In this document: positions 6,352 through 13,754 of the stretch, piece by piece
Numbering within the stretch: the stretch's first letter is position 1
How the letters are laid out: each line of letters starts with the position of its first letter
From: a virus
Strand: one strand, 5' to 3'
DNA: 21,825 nucleotides
IMG/VR virus record: IMGVR_UViG_3300017734_000099
Coordinates: 1 to 21,825 of that record
The notes under the pieces: generated by a model
Seen by the model: only the letters and a program-made list of their open reading frames with translations
Database searches by the model: none
Told to the model about the DNA's origin: nothing
Made by a program: the position numbers and the translations under genes

Positions 6352-8559
6352 TCAAACTGTACCGACCACTTCTTCGAATGATACACCTGTGCGTGTAGCA
6401 ACAAATGTCAGTCCAATGAAGTTAATTGACCTTGCTGGCTTGATGTAGATGTCAGCAATAAACTCATTTCTGTCGATAACATCGGGTGGATTGTTTGAGT
6501 CATCACATACGAGTAAGAAGTCTGTGATGCCTCTCTTAGCCTGAACATCTCTCAGGAAAGGAGAAACGATGTTGACGAATGTTGATCTTGTGATTGAATC
6601 GTTGAATTCAAACAATTGAGTGTTTGCTGCTGCTTCAATTGCCTTCTCAACTACGAGGAAGAGACGACGGACGTTGATTCTGTCGAATGCAGAATTATAT
6701 CCAAGAGCAGTCTTGTCTCCGAAGAGGATGAATCCACCACCCTTATTGGAAATAACTGGATTGACTCTATTCTTGTAGAGTGCATCTCTGTGTGACTGTG
6801 GGGGATCATAAGCCAACTTAACAATATTGTTGACTCCACCTCTTTGAACACCTGCGGGCGAATACCAAGGATAAACATTGAGTTCGGTTCTCACCATCAT
6901 TCCGGCGATGTCTGCGTTCAGAGGGAGATAGATGAATTCGTTGTTAAATCTATCATAAGTATACTTGTAACCACTATCAAATACTCCATAAGATGTTGAA
7001 GAAAGTGGTGCGAAAAATTCAAGAACACTGTCTCTAGCATCATCGATTGATGGGCGATTTACAACCGCAGATCTTGGTGGTGAGATACATGCAATACAAT
7101 CTTTTTTTGCATTTGCAATATCAAGAAGTTTGATTGCCTTTGCTTGAGTTTCTTCCATGGTAGCCAGACCAGGACCCATGATCAAGAAATCTATATCAAA
7201 TTCATCTCTTTCAAAGAGACTGTATGATGCTGTTACATTTGATAAGGATGTTTCGTAACCACCAATCATAGATGATGGAGTTTCGCTAGCTGCTGTAGAA
7301 TAATCCTTTCCTCCGACCAGATCAAGATTAAGTGATCCGATGCTGTTGAAAGTTATTCCCTGAACATCTTGACCAAAATCTCCATCTGAAAGACCAACTT
7401 CAGTATAAGTTCCTGCATCAAATCCTGAAGATGCTGGATAAATTCCCTGAGTTAAATCAATAGCAGTACCAAGAGACTTGCCAGCATAGAGATATGCTGA
7501 ATTAAGAGCCAGATAATCTTTGTAGTAAGTTACTACATTTTGATCTCTGGTATCTTTTCCTTTTGAGAGGAATAAGTTCTTTTCAAGAATTTGACCAGCA
7601 ACACCTGTTACAGATCCTTTATCATCAACAACAACGATATGCATTTGATCGTTCTTGCCACTTCTCTCTCTAGCATACTCACTAGTTCCTGGCTTATCTG
7701 CGATATTTTTCCAGGATACGGTTGAATTGGAAAGACCAAGAGTTTGCTGATCATACCAATCTTTTACAGATATTGGAGTAAATCCATCTGCACCATATGC
7801 TCCAGTAGCAACTCCAGAACCATCAATTATTGTGACAGTATCAGTTGCTTTGAGTGATAAAGTTCTTGCGTTTTCTTTATATTCGATCGCGGTAGATACT
7901 CCAGCGATGCTTACTCTTTCTGTGATTTTAACATCGAAAGAACTTGATCCTGAAGAATCAGTTTTAATTCCAGTGATAATTCCTTTAATGTGACCTTGGA
8001 ATCTGGATGTAGATCCAGCACCAGCGACTACGGCATCGATTGAAGCAGAAACACCATAACCAACCTGAACTCCAGCAGAGCTTAAATCTGCTGTACTGAT
8101 TCCGATTGTTTGGTCTGATCCACCATCAATAACACAAACCTTAATATCGTTGAACCAAGAACCTGGGTTCTTAGCAGCTAAATACCAAGTTGTTCCTGCT
8201 GAGTAAGATGCTTGATAATCATCAAAGTTTTTGATCTTTAATGAAACTGAACCAGCACCAACTCCTGCGTTAGCTGTCTTTAGTTCTGTACCATCACATC
8301 TTACCAGTGAAAGAGAACCTCCATAACTCATGAAGTCAGAAGCTGCATACCAATACTCGTAATGGTTGTCTTCTAAACTTGGTTTTCCAAAGTTATCGAT
8401 GAGTTCTTTTTCTGATGTGATAATTACAGGATCTTCAACTGGACCTTGTGAGAAAGGACCGGCAAGACCGCCAACAATACTAAAAGAAGCATCTACAGCT
8501 CCTACTGTCCTGTCGATTTCTCTAACAAGAACTCCTGGAGAGACTAATCCTAATGCCAT
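6352..8559 (-). CDS. gp18: gp18 contractile tail sheath protein
   Basis: Sheath subunit that contracts during infection. Length 735 residues, against 659 in T4. The N-terminus (MALGLVSPGVLVREIDRTVG) carries the linking strand common to contractile sheaths. The C-terminal third holds the conserved core: DFLIMGPG, the KDCIACISPPRS block, YPWYSPAGVQRG, NPVISNKGGGFILFGDKTA and FDRINVRRLFLVVEKAIE, ending GLTFVATRTGVSFEEVVGTV. The middle (about residues 130-330) is more variable, Ser/Gly/Ala-rich, and corresponds to the surface-exposed protrusion domains. The ATG at 8559 has a strong AAGGAG ribosome site about 13 bases upstream. A CTAAATA promoter motif lies 41 bases before the start. Confidence 0.97.
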   Translation of the reverse strand: MALGLVSPGVLVREIDRTVGAVDASFSIVGGLAGPFSQGPVEDPVIITSEKELIDNFGKPSLEDNHYEYWYAASDFMSYGGSLSLVRCDGTELKTANAGVGAGSVSLKIKNFDDYQASYSAGTTWYLAAKNPGSWFNDIKVCVIDGGSDQTIGISTADLSSAGVQVGYGVSASIDAVVAGAGSTSRFQGHIKGIITGIKTDSSGSSSFDVKITERVSIAGVSTAIEYKENARTLSLKATDTVTIIDGSGVATGAYGADGFTPISVKDWYDQQTLGLSNSTVSWKNIADKPGTSEYARERSGKNDQMHIVVVDDKGSVTGVAGQILEKNLFLSKGKDTRDQNVVTYYKDYLALNSAYLYAGKSLGTAIDLTQGIYPASSGFDAGTYTEVGLSDGDFGQDVQGITFNSIGSLNLDLVGGKDYSTAASETPSSMIGGYETSLSNVTASYSLFERDEFDIDFLIMGPGLATMEETQAKAIKLLDIANAKKDCIACISPPRSAVVNRPSIDDARDSVLEFFAPLSSTSYGVFDSGYKYTYDRFNNEFIYLPLNADIAGMMVRTELNVYPWYSPAGVQRGGVNNIVKLAYDPPQSHRDALYKNRVNPVISNKGGGFILFGDKTALGYNSAFDRINVRRLFLVVEKAIEAAANTQLFEFNDSITRSTFVNIVSPFLRDVQAKRGITDFLLVCDDSNNPPDVIDRNEFIADIYIKPARSINFIGLTFVATRTGVSFEEVVGTV

Positions 8560-8599
8560 TTTTATTTGTCTCCTTAAAAGAATTTCAGTGACCTAAAAA

Positions 8600-8606
8600 T
8601 ATTTAG
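8600..8606 (-). promoter_or_regulatory. Late promoter motif CTAAATA before gp18
   Basis: The minus strand reads CTAAATA within the palindrome TATTTACTAAATA (8600-8612), in the 84-base gap before gp18. It is 41 bases upstream of the start. This is the weaker of the two cyanophage late motif forms, so confidence is moderate. Confidence 0.45.
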
Positions 8607-8643
8607 TAAATACTGAAGTTTGAGTGGGGAAACCTGACGTGAA

Positions 8644-8880
8644 CTACCAATCTGGGTATATATCTGGGACATCTGGAACAAAATCTCTCTTAGATCTATT
8701 CTCTATGATTCTCTTTTTTGTACAATCCTTACATTCATATGAATACGATGAAGATACTGGTCCTCTATCTTTTCTAGTCCTATAAAAATTATCAACTAGA
8801 TTTTTTTCTACTCCACAAGATCTACAAATTCTTTCATGCAGTAATAAGTGAGATAAACTAAACTCCTCGTCAATATTCAT
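8644..8880 (-). CDS. Small zinc-ribbon protein, unknown function
   Basis: A 78-residue protein with two CxxC knuckles, C19-x2-C22 (ICRSCG) and C50-x2-C53 (YECKDC), 27 residues apart. Between and after them lie basic stretches (FYRTRKDRG, TKKRIIENRSKRDF). The layout resembles the zinc-binding half of small phage HNH or endonuclease-VII-like proteins, but no HNH histidines or acidic catalytic residues are visible. A structural or nucleic-acid-binding zinc ribbon is therefore more likely than a nuclease. The ATG at 8880 overlaps the stop of the upstream membrane protein by one base (TAATG) and has a GGAG ribosome site, so the two are translationally coupled. T4 has no gene at this position. Confidence 0.82.
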   Translation of the reverse strand: MNIDEEFSLSHLLLHERICRSCGVEKNLVDNFYRTRKDRGPVSSSYSYECKDCTKKRIIENRSKRDFVPDVPDIYPDW

Positions 8881-9230
8881 TACTCAGAACTCCAATCCCA
8901 ATTCCAAGGGAGTATTGCGACACCCAAATATGGCATAAGTACATACTCATCTAATAATATTAAAATAGGAACAAAAACAAAAAGTTCTAGAGCTATCCTT
9001 TTTTTCATAGGCAGTGATTCCACCCATCTTCTCCAAGGATTATCTGCTAACCTATCAAGTTTAAGTTTATAGAACAATGTTTCAGACCACCAGTTAACAT
9101 CAAGTATATTCTTTAACCAAATGAGAGGTGTAAACAGCCATCTAATCTGTTTATTCCATCTAAAGAGAATATATATCCATCCTATTATAACTGAGAATAA
9201 AATTAAAACTAATAATATATCGTAAATCAT
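8880..9230 (-). CDS. Small inner-membrane protein, unknown function
   Basis: A 116-residue protein (from the ATG at 9230) with a strongly hydrophobic N-terminal segment (about residues 3-23, MIYDILLVLILFSVIIGW) and a second near residues 78-98 (IALELFVFVPILILLDEYVLM). Between them is a Trp- and Lys-rich loop (WNKQIRW, NPWRRWVESLPMKKR). It should span the membrane twice. I recognise no family. The ATG at 9230 overlaps the gp17 stop as ATGA, which marks translational coupling, and a GGGA ribosome site sits about 9 bases upstream. An in-frame ATG at 9245 would add five residues but overlaps gp17 more deeply. Its place between the terminase and the sheath gene is unlike T4. A holin-like or membrane-assembly role cannot be excluded or shown. 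Confidence 0.8.
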   Translation of the reverse strand: MIYDILLVLILFSVIIGWIYILFRWNKQIRWLFTPLIWLKNILDVNWWSETLFYKLKLDRLADNPWRRWVESLPMKKRIALELFVFVPILILLDEYVLMPYLGVAILPWNWDWSSE

Positions 9231-10876
9231 GATAAGTAATCCCACATATGTGCCATATCTCCATATTCATCCGTATACCAACGATCACCCTGGGCGTCTA
9301 CAAATGAACTTTCATCAGTGATGCCATCATTCAAAAATCCAAAAGGAGCCATGTCTTGCTCTATTTGATTCTTTTGTTCCTCATATAATTTTTTGCGGAC
9401 ATCTTGGTCCGTAAGTTCTTTAAAATAGTCTTGTGCAACCAACCATGCATAAATTACAAGACACATTGCAAGGTCATCGTTACAACCTTCTTCTGCCTCG
9501 AAAGAATTTTTCTTAGAAATAAAAGTGGTCAATTCCGAAATTATTTCATAGTCGCAGAATAATAATTTGTTCTCCTCTATCAGTGTCTTTAAATTTAAAG
9601 ACCCAACTTTTTTGACTGTCTTGGACATCTTCAGTCCGAGTTGCGTTTTCTTTCCAGAAAAACCTTGACCAACTACTTGACCTGCCCTACCTCGCATAGA
9701 GCACATAAGAAGATTTTGATATTCTAGGTCATATTGAATGATCGAGGCTACTTGATCCCCAACGTCATTTACTTCACATAAAATATATGCACTGTTATAA
9801 CTCTTAGAGACTTCATAAATTACATTTGGAAACAACATTGGTTTTATTTCGTTGTTTCTATACTTTGCAACAATCTTATGAGGGAATTCTGTAATGTCAG
9901 CGACTATGAAAGCAGAGTAATCCTCACCAACTCCTCTGGCAACGTCAACGGTCACAATATAATCATGATCTTTTACTGGATCTTGATAAACGTCAAGACC
10001 AGCATTTCTTTTTCTTGGATTTTCATATACCAAACTCTTTAGTTTGCTTGGAGCAATTAAAGTATCAACAGAACCAAGGAACTCACACTCAAACTCAACT
10101 TTAAACTGAGCTTCGGATGTATTTTTGATTGTAGTCGCTTTCCACTTCTCATCGCGACCTGGAACCTCTGACCAGTGAACATCAGTTGGTACATATTCAT
10201 TCAATTGACGCTCAGCATCATGCCACATTCGGTAGAAATGATTCATACCATGTGGCGTAGATACGATAATTACTTTGGTGCTTTTACCAGAAGTAATAGT
10301 AGGATAAACAGAGGCAAAGAACGAGTCAGCAACATGATTCGGGACGAACGCGAACTCGTCGAGAAAGAGGATGTTAAACGACATACCTCGTACAGCACTC
10401 GCAGACGTAGAAGCTGCCAATATCTTACTGCCATTTTCTAATTCGATAGATCCCTTATTCCAGTTTAATATACCTTGTTGCATCCACTTAGGCAAGTTCT
10501 CATACGCAGTCTGTAATCTTCCTAACAATTCCCTCGCGGTGGCTGCTTTGTTAGCAAGGATACCAATATTAACACTATCGTTAAAGACTGCGTAGTGAAG
10601 AAGATAAGATACCACAGTCGTAGACTTACCAGTCTGACGAGGCATCTTACAAATATTGAATCTGTTTTCATGGAAATTGTTAATTAACTTTTCCTGGAAA
10701 TCATATGGTTGGAATTGTGTAAGACCTTCATCAAGAGAAACAATCTTGACGTGATTCTGTGCAAAATAAACTGGATCTTCCTTGCAGCGAAGGAATTCCA
10801 CCATCATTTCTTCAGTCCATTCAATTTGAGTATTCGCTTTTTTTAATAAAGGATTACCAAGATAATTTTCACTCAT
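9227..10876 (-). CDS. gp17: gp17 terminase large subunit
   Basis: ATP-driven packaging motor and headful nuclease that works with gp16 at the gp20 portal. Length 549 residues (T4 610), with a shorter N-terminus. The ATPase half has Walker A PRQTGKST (about 79-86) and Walker B LFLDEFAF (about 170-177) with the catalytic Glu, followed by the coupling motif VSTPHG (about 205-210). The C-terminal RNase-H-like nuclease has acidic residues in TVDVARGVGEDYS (about 309-321, D311), in CEVNDVGD, and in the CNDDLAM segment. All key motifs are intact. The start chosen is the ATG at 10876 (MSENYLGNPLL), 7 bases past the preceding stop; the seven extra upstream codons begin with TTG inside the previous gene and are less likely. 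The stop overlaps the next gene as ATGA. Confidence 0.96.
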   Translation of the reverse strand: MSENYLGNPLLKKANTQIEWTEEMMVEFLRCKEDPVYFAQNHVKIVSLDEGLTQFQPYDFQEKLINNFHENRFNICKMPRQTGKSTTVVSYLLHYAVFNDSVNIGILANKAATARELLGRLQTAYENLPKWMQQGILNWNKGSIELENGSKILAASTSASAVRGMSFNILFLDEFAFVPNHVADSFFASVYPTITSGKSTKVIIVSTPHGMNHFYRMWHDAERQLNEYVPTDVHWSEVPGRDEKWKATTIKNTSEAQFKVEFECEFLGSVDTLIAPSKLKSLVYENPRKRNAGLDVYQDPVKDHDYIVTVDVARGVGEDYSAFIVADITEFPHKIVAKYRNNEIKPMLFPNVIYEVSKSYNSAYILCEVNDVGDQVASIIQYDLEYQNLLMCSMRGRAGQVVGQGFSGKKTQLGLKMSKTVKKVGSLNLKTLIEENKLLFCDYEIISELTTFISKKNSFEAEEGCNDDLAMCLVIYAWLVAQDYFKELTDQDVRKKLYEEQKNQIEQDMAPFGFLNDGITDESSFVDAQGDRWYTDEYGDMAHMWDYLS

Positions 10877-10883
10877 AAAATAA

Positions 10884-11726
10884 TCAATTATCCACAAGAA
10901 TTATATTAAAAGTTGAGCTAACAATTGTTCCACCACCATCGAATGCTTGAACTTCAATGTCAGTTTTTTCAACAAACTTTAATGGAATAGAATAGTTCTT
11001 TACATGAAAACCACCTGATACTGCCATAGTATCAGCGGTAGTCATAACAAATCCATTGACAGGTAATCTAGTTCTCAAGAAAGCAGATATTGAGGTATTA
11101 TAATTACCATTACCAATAGTCCATTGTGTCACATAAGCAGTTTTACCAGCAGGAACTGTATACAATGCTAACATTGTTTGACCATAACCAATAAAATTAG
11201 CACCAGTTCCATCACCACCAATGTCTGCTAATACTGTTCCAGCACCACTAGATTGAGTGCTGATGATAAGATTTCCTTTATTATACCCAGTAGATCCAGC
11301 ATCGGTAATAAATGCTCGGTATACTCTTAAGAAAGTGGCAGTAGATCCAGCACCATTGACTGTTAGTTCTTCTGAAATAATATTCCAATTTTCATCCAGA
11401 CCTTGAACTGTTACTTTGATAGCACCAACTTGCCCTACACCATCATCAGATGAAGCAGAGTAAACAAAAATTTGAGAAGCAGTCGTTAGATATTCGTAGA
11501 TACCACCATGCTCCCAGATAGTTTCAATAGTGGTAGTTACATTAGGATTTCTACCAAACTTTTCAATAGAGGAATAACCTGCTAATTGTCCAGCAGCAAT
11601 GGGAATGTTAGCAGCAGATCCATAACTATTGAGGGGGTTGCCGTCTTCATCGGCAATCATCACTACTTCAAATAGCGATGTGCCATTTGCAAGGTAAGAT
11701 TGTGTTTGTTTATTCCACTGTGCCAT
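10884..11726 (-). CDS. Probable virion structural protein between the terminase genes
   Basis: A 280-residue protein rich in Gly, Ser, Thr and Ala, with predicted beta structure throughout and only scattered charge. The N-terminus MAQWNKQTQSYL leads into alternating short strands. The segment LALYTVPAGKTAYVTQW (about 185-205) is a pattern I associate with small virion proteins of marine phages, and the C-terminus (TIVSSTFNIILVDN) reads as a final beta strand. No signal peptide, transmembrane helix or catalytic motif is visible. A head or fibre component is the best guess, from composition and from the late-gene setting. The ATG at 11726 has the strongest ribosome site in the window (AGGAGGT, about 7 bases upstream), which suggests high expression. 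It lies between gp16 and gp17, which are adjacent in T4. Confidence 0.8.
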   Translation of the reverse strand: MAQWNKQTQSYLANGTSLFEVVMIADEDGNPLNSYGSAANIPIAAGQLAGYSSIEKFGRNPNVTTTIETIWEHGGIYEYLTTASQIFVYSASSDDGVGQVGAIKVTVQGLDENWNIISEELTVNGAGSTATFLRVYRAFITDAGSTGYNKGNLIISTQSSGAGTVLADIGGDGTGANFIGYGQTMLALYTVPAGKTAYVTQWTIGNGNYNTSISAFLRTRLPVNGFVMTTADTMAVSGGFHVKNYSIPLKFVEKTDIEVQAFDGGGTIVSSTFNIILVDN

Positions 11727-11740
11727 TTAAATACCTCCTA

Positions 11741-13312
11741 TCAACAATTCCAAGCTCTAAGTGATTTATTGATTCTGCTATCTGGATCCCTAGCAGTCTT
11801 AGCAGATGTCAATTTCTTTTTCATTCCTCTCATTCTAGCGCAAAACGATGCCCTACGCTTATTTCCAACCTTCTTGCTTGGTGCTTTAAGGTTAGATCCT
11901 GGATTTTCTCTCTCATACGATTTTCTTCCTTTTTCGTTAAGTCCTCCCGACTTGTTCTTTCCTTCTTTTCTTGTCCATGCCGATGATTCGACATATAAGA
12001 ATGGTTGTCCTGGTTCATACTTGGAAACTTTAAAACTCTGCAGTATTGCTTCAGGATAAACTTTCCTAATCTGATCTTGGACATCAGATCTCTTTGGAAG
12101 AGTTAGTTGTGGGAAAAATAACTTGAGGGCATAATATTTACCTCTCCAATTAAAGTAGGTATCGACAAGATTCCCTGTTTTTGCGGGAACTCTTACGGCT
12201 TCACTCATCAAGTCTTCATTAGTGATAACATCTTCAATATGTGCAAATGTATTGCCATTAGCGTCTTGTATTTCAACTTCTTCTTTCTTTGTTTTTTTGA
12301 CACAGTTTGGATATCTTTTTCCAAACATAGTCTTCATACCCTTCTTTTCATAGCCTGGCCAGCACTTTTCATCCAATTCAAATTCTTCTTTTTTAGTTTT
12401 GTTTCCCCAATTCTTCGCGCCTTTCTTGCGGCATTTGACCAATGCTCCTGAAGCATATGCACTTGGCCAAACTGAGTAGCGTGACTTGACTTTATGATAG
12501 CAAGCGTCTTTTTCTCCTGCTGCTTCATCAATATCAATCTCGTCACCTACTTCGATGTTGTTTTCTTCGAACCAACCTCTATTTACCTCAAGGGCACATA
12601 CTACTTCTCCTTCTGATGATACTGGAGTCTCGTCGAGGGGTTCTAATTGTTTAATACTTTCTATGATTCCATTTTCATTAATGAATGCAATATCCAATGG
12701 AATTCTTGTTTCCTTCATATAGAAGGATTGTTGAGTTAAATCATCAAATATGAATAGCATTCCACTATTCTGATCCAGACTCTCGCGGAACATAAGTCCA
12801 AGATTAAAGTCCCTAATATCTGTAGGAATTTCTACATTAAGTGGTAGTGTTGTAAATTCTTCAGTGCTCACGTTAATTGCTTTCCCTTTTCTATCTGGAT
12901 TTGGATCTTGACGATTCTTGCGTCTAAATGCAGCATCTTCCTCCTTTTTGGAGAGATTACGCTTCATTTTACTTGAACCACATTTTGGTTTTGTGGTTTG
13001 TCCTGGTTGTTTTGCACAGGGTTTACCTGCGTATTTGCCACCCAGTTGAACCCAACCAGGCTTCCCATCACTAGAGCGACTCTTGCCAAACCAGTCACGC
13101 AAAGAACTATCACCACTTTTCGATTCACTTACACCTCCATTACCACCATTACCATTTGAGCTTTGCTCTCCACCCTCAACGGGTTTATCAATACCAACCT
13201 CTTCTGGTTCCTTACCGTTGCCAAAGTACCTTCCAGTCATTTTAAGACCAGCAGGAATCTTTTTACACTTTTTATCAGTGTAGCAAAAATAGTAACCGGG
13301 TTTGCACTTCAT
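11741..13312 (-). CDS. Modular Cys/Lys-rich protein with a DUF192 domain
   Basis: A 523-residue mosaic. In order: (1) a cysteine motif CKPGYYFC-x5-CKKIP (3-20); (2) a Gly/Ser/Asn linker (about 45-68); (3) a basic module SLRDWFGKS to CGSSKMKR and a RRKNRQDPNPD tail (70-142); (4) a DUF192 domain (about 158-262: GLMFRESL, GMLFIFDD, MKETRIPLDIAF, ALEVNRGWFEENNIEVGDEI); (5) a VWPSAYASGALVKCRK module (281-295, DUF5872-like); (6) CWPGYEKKGMKTMFG to PNCVKK (317-340); (7) a TYFNWRGKYYALKLFFP module (about 375-440); (8) a basic C-terminus SFCARMRGMKKKLTSAKTARD to WNC (489-523, DUF6321-like). Family names are from memory. The function is unknown; the late-gene context between gp16 and gp17 suggests a head-associated or packaged protein. 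The ATG at 13312 lacks a good Shine-Dalgarno; a GATAAATA motif lies 25 bases upstream. Confidence 0.88.
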   Translation of the reverse strand: MKCKPGYYFCYTDKKCKKIPAGLKMTGRYFGNGKEPEEVGIDKPVEGGEQSSNGNGGNGGVSESKSGDSSLRDWFGKSRSSDGKPGWVQLGGKYAGKPCAKQPGQTTKPKCGSSKMKRNLSKKEEDAAFRRKNRQDPNPDRKGKAINVSTEEFTTLPLNVEIPTDIRDFNLGLMFRESLDQNSGMLFIFDDLTQQSFYMKETRIPLDIAFINENGIIESIKQLEPLDETPVSSEGEVVCALEVNRGWFEENNIEVGDEIDIDEAAGEKDACYHKVKSRYSVWPSAYASGALVKCRKKGAKNWGNKTKKEEFELDEKCWPGYEKKGMKTMFGKRYPNCVKKTKKEEVEIQDANGNTFAHIEDVITNEDLMSEAVRVPAKTGNLVDTYFNWRGKYYALKLFFPQLTLPKRSDVQDQIRKVYPEAILQSFKVSKYEPGQPFLYVESSAWTRKEGKNKSGGLNEKGRKSYERENPGSNLKAPSKKVGNKRRASFCARMRGMKKKLTSAKTARDPDSRINKSLRAWNC

Positions 13313-13335
13313 AAAAAAAGGATAGATCCTGTTTA

Positions 13336-13752
13336 TTATTTATCTTCTTTTAATCCAGACTTTAGCATCTTTGCTAATTCTGCAGTAGATCCAACAAACA
13401 GAGCATTATTGACTGTTGATGGCCCCTTCTCCTTTTCTTCTGTATTAACGTCCTTCAACTTCTTTTGAAGATCCATCAACTTATCTGTTGCATCAGAAAC
13501 GCTCTTGATAAGTTGGCCTGCGACTTCATATGCCCTTGGTTGATCACTTTCCTGTGCTAACTCAAGAATGCCATTTATAGCTTCTTGTCCCTTTTCTATA
13601 ATAGAATAAAGATTTCCTCTTGTATATTCATAGTCTTTTGTTACATCATCTTTACTTCTCTCTGGAACTACTTCTGACTTCATAATCTCAACCTTTTCAT
13701 CACTTTTCTCAATACCTAAAGAATCTTCTATTTCATCAAAATTTTTAGTCAT
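13336..13752 (-). CDS. gp16: gp16 terminase small subunit
   Basis: DNA-recognition and regulatory subunit of the packaging motor, which forms rings and stimulates the gp17 ATPase. Length 138 residues, against 164 in T4. The protein is charged and helical: an acidic N-terminus (MTKNFDEIEDSLGIEKSDEK), a central helical pair (DYEYTRGNLYSIIEKGQEAINGIL and AYEVAGQLIKSVSDATDKLMDLQKKL) that matches the coiled-coil core of T4 gp16, and a C-terminal VNNALFVGSTAELAKML typical of cyanophage gp16. The ATG at 13752 was preferred over a TTG two codons earlier; it lies 2 bases after the gp15 stop. Its own stop, TAA, lies inside a GATAAATA promoter motif. Confidence 0.92.
   Translation of the reverse strand: MTKNFDEIEDSLGIEKSDEKVEIMKSEVVPERSKDDVTKDYEYTRGNLYSIIEKGQEAINGILELAQESDQPRAYEVAGQLIKSVSDATDKLMDLQKKLKDVNTEEKEKGPSTVNNALFVGSTAELAKMLKSGLKEDK
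13337..13344 (-). promoter_or_regulatory. Possible late promoter GATAAATA overlapping the gp16 stop
   Basis: The minus strand reads GATAAATA, and the TAA inside it is the gp16 stop codon. It lies 25 bases before the start of the modular DUF192 gene, the same distance as the two exact TATAAATA sites at 3733 and 3946. GATAAATA also occurs by chance inside gp22 (1998-2005), so the motif alone is not decisive. Confidence 0.5.
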
Positions 13753-13754
13753 AA

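Noticed and set aside
8584-8617. Inverted repeat TTCAGT...ACTGAA before gp18
   Set aside because: Only 6 bp with a 22-base AT-rich loop and no U-tract; too weak to call a terminator or operator. The inner palindrome simply contains the CTAAATA motif.
8644-8880. Homing endonuclease (HNH) reading of the zinc-ribbon protein
   Set aside because: Two CxxC pairs are present, but no HNH histidines or catalytic acidic residues, and the length is too short for a complete homing nuclease.
9231-9245. Membrane protein starting at 9245
   Set aside because: The ATG at 9230 overlaps the gp17 stop as ATGA and has a suitable GGGA upstream; the longer form has no ribosome site.
10877-10897. Longer gp17 starting at the codon at 10897
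   Set aside because: That codon is TTG and lies inside the preceding gene; the ATG at 10876 gives the MSENYLGN start and a clean junction.
13308-13325. Possible terminator with a T-run before the DUF192 gene
   Set aside because: The T-run is preceded only by GGAT-CT-ATCC, a 4-bp stem with a 2-base loop, which cannot form a real terminator; the run lies at the gene's own start.
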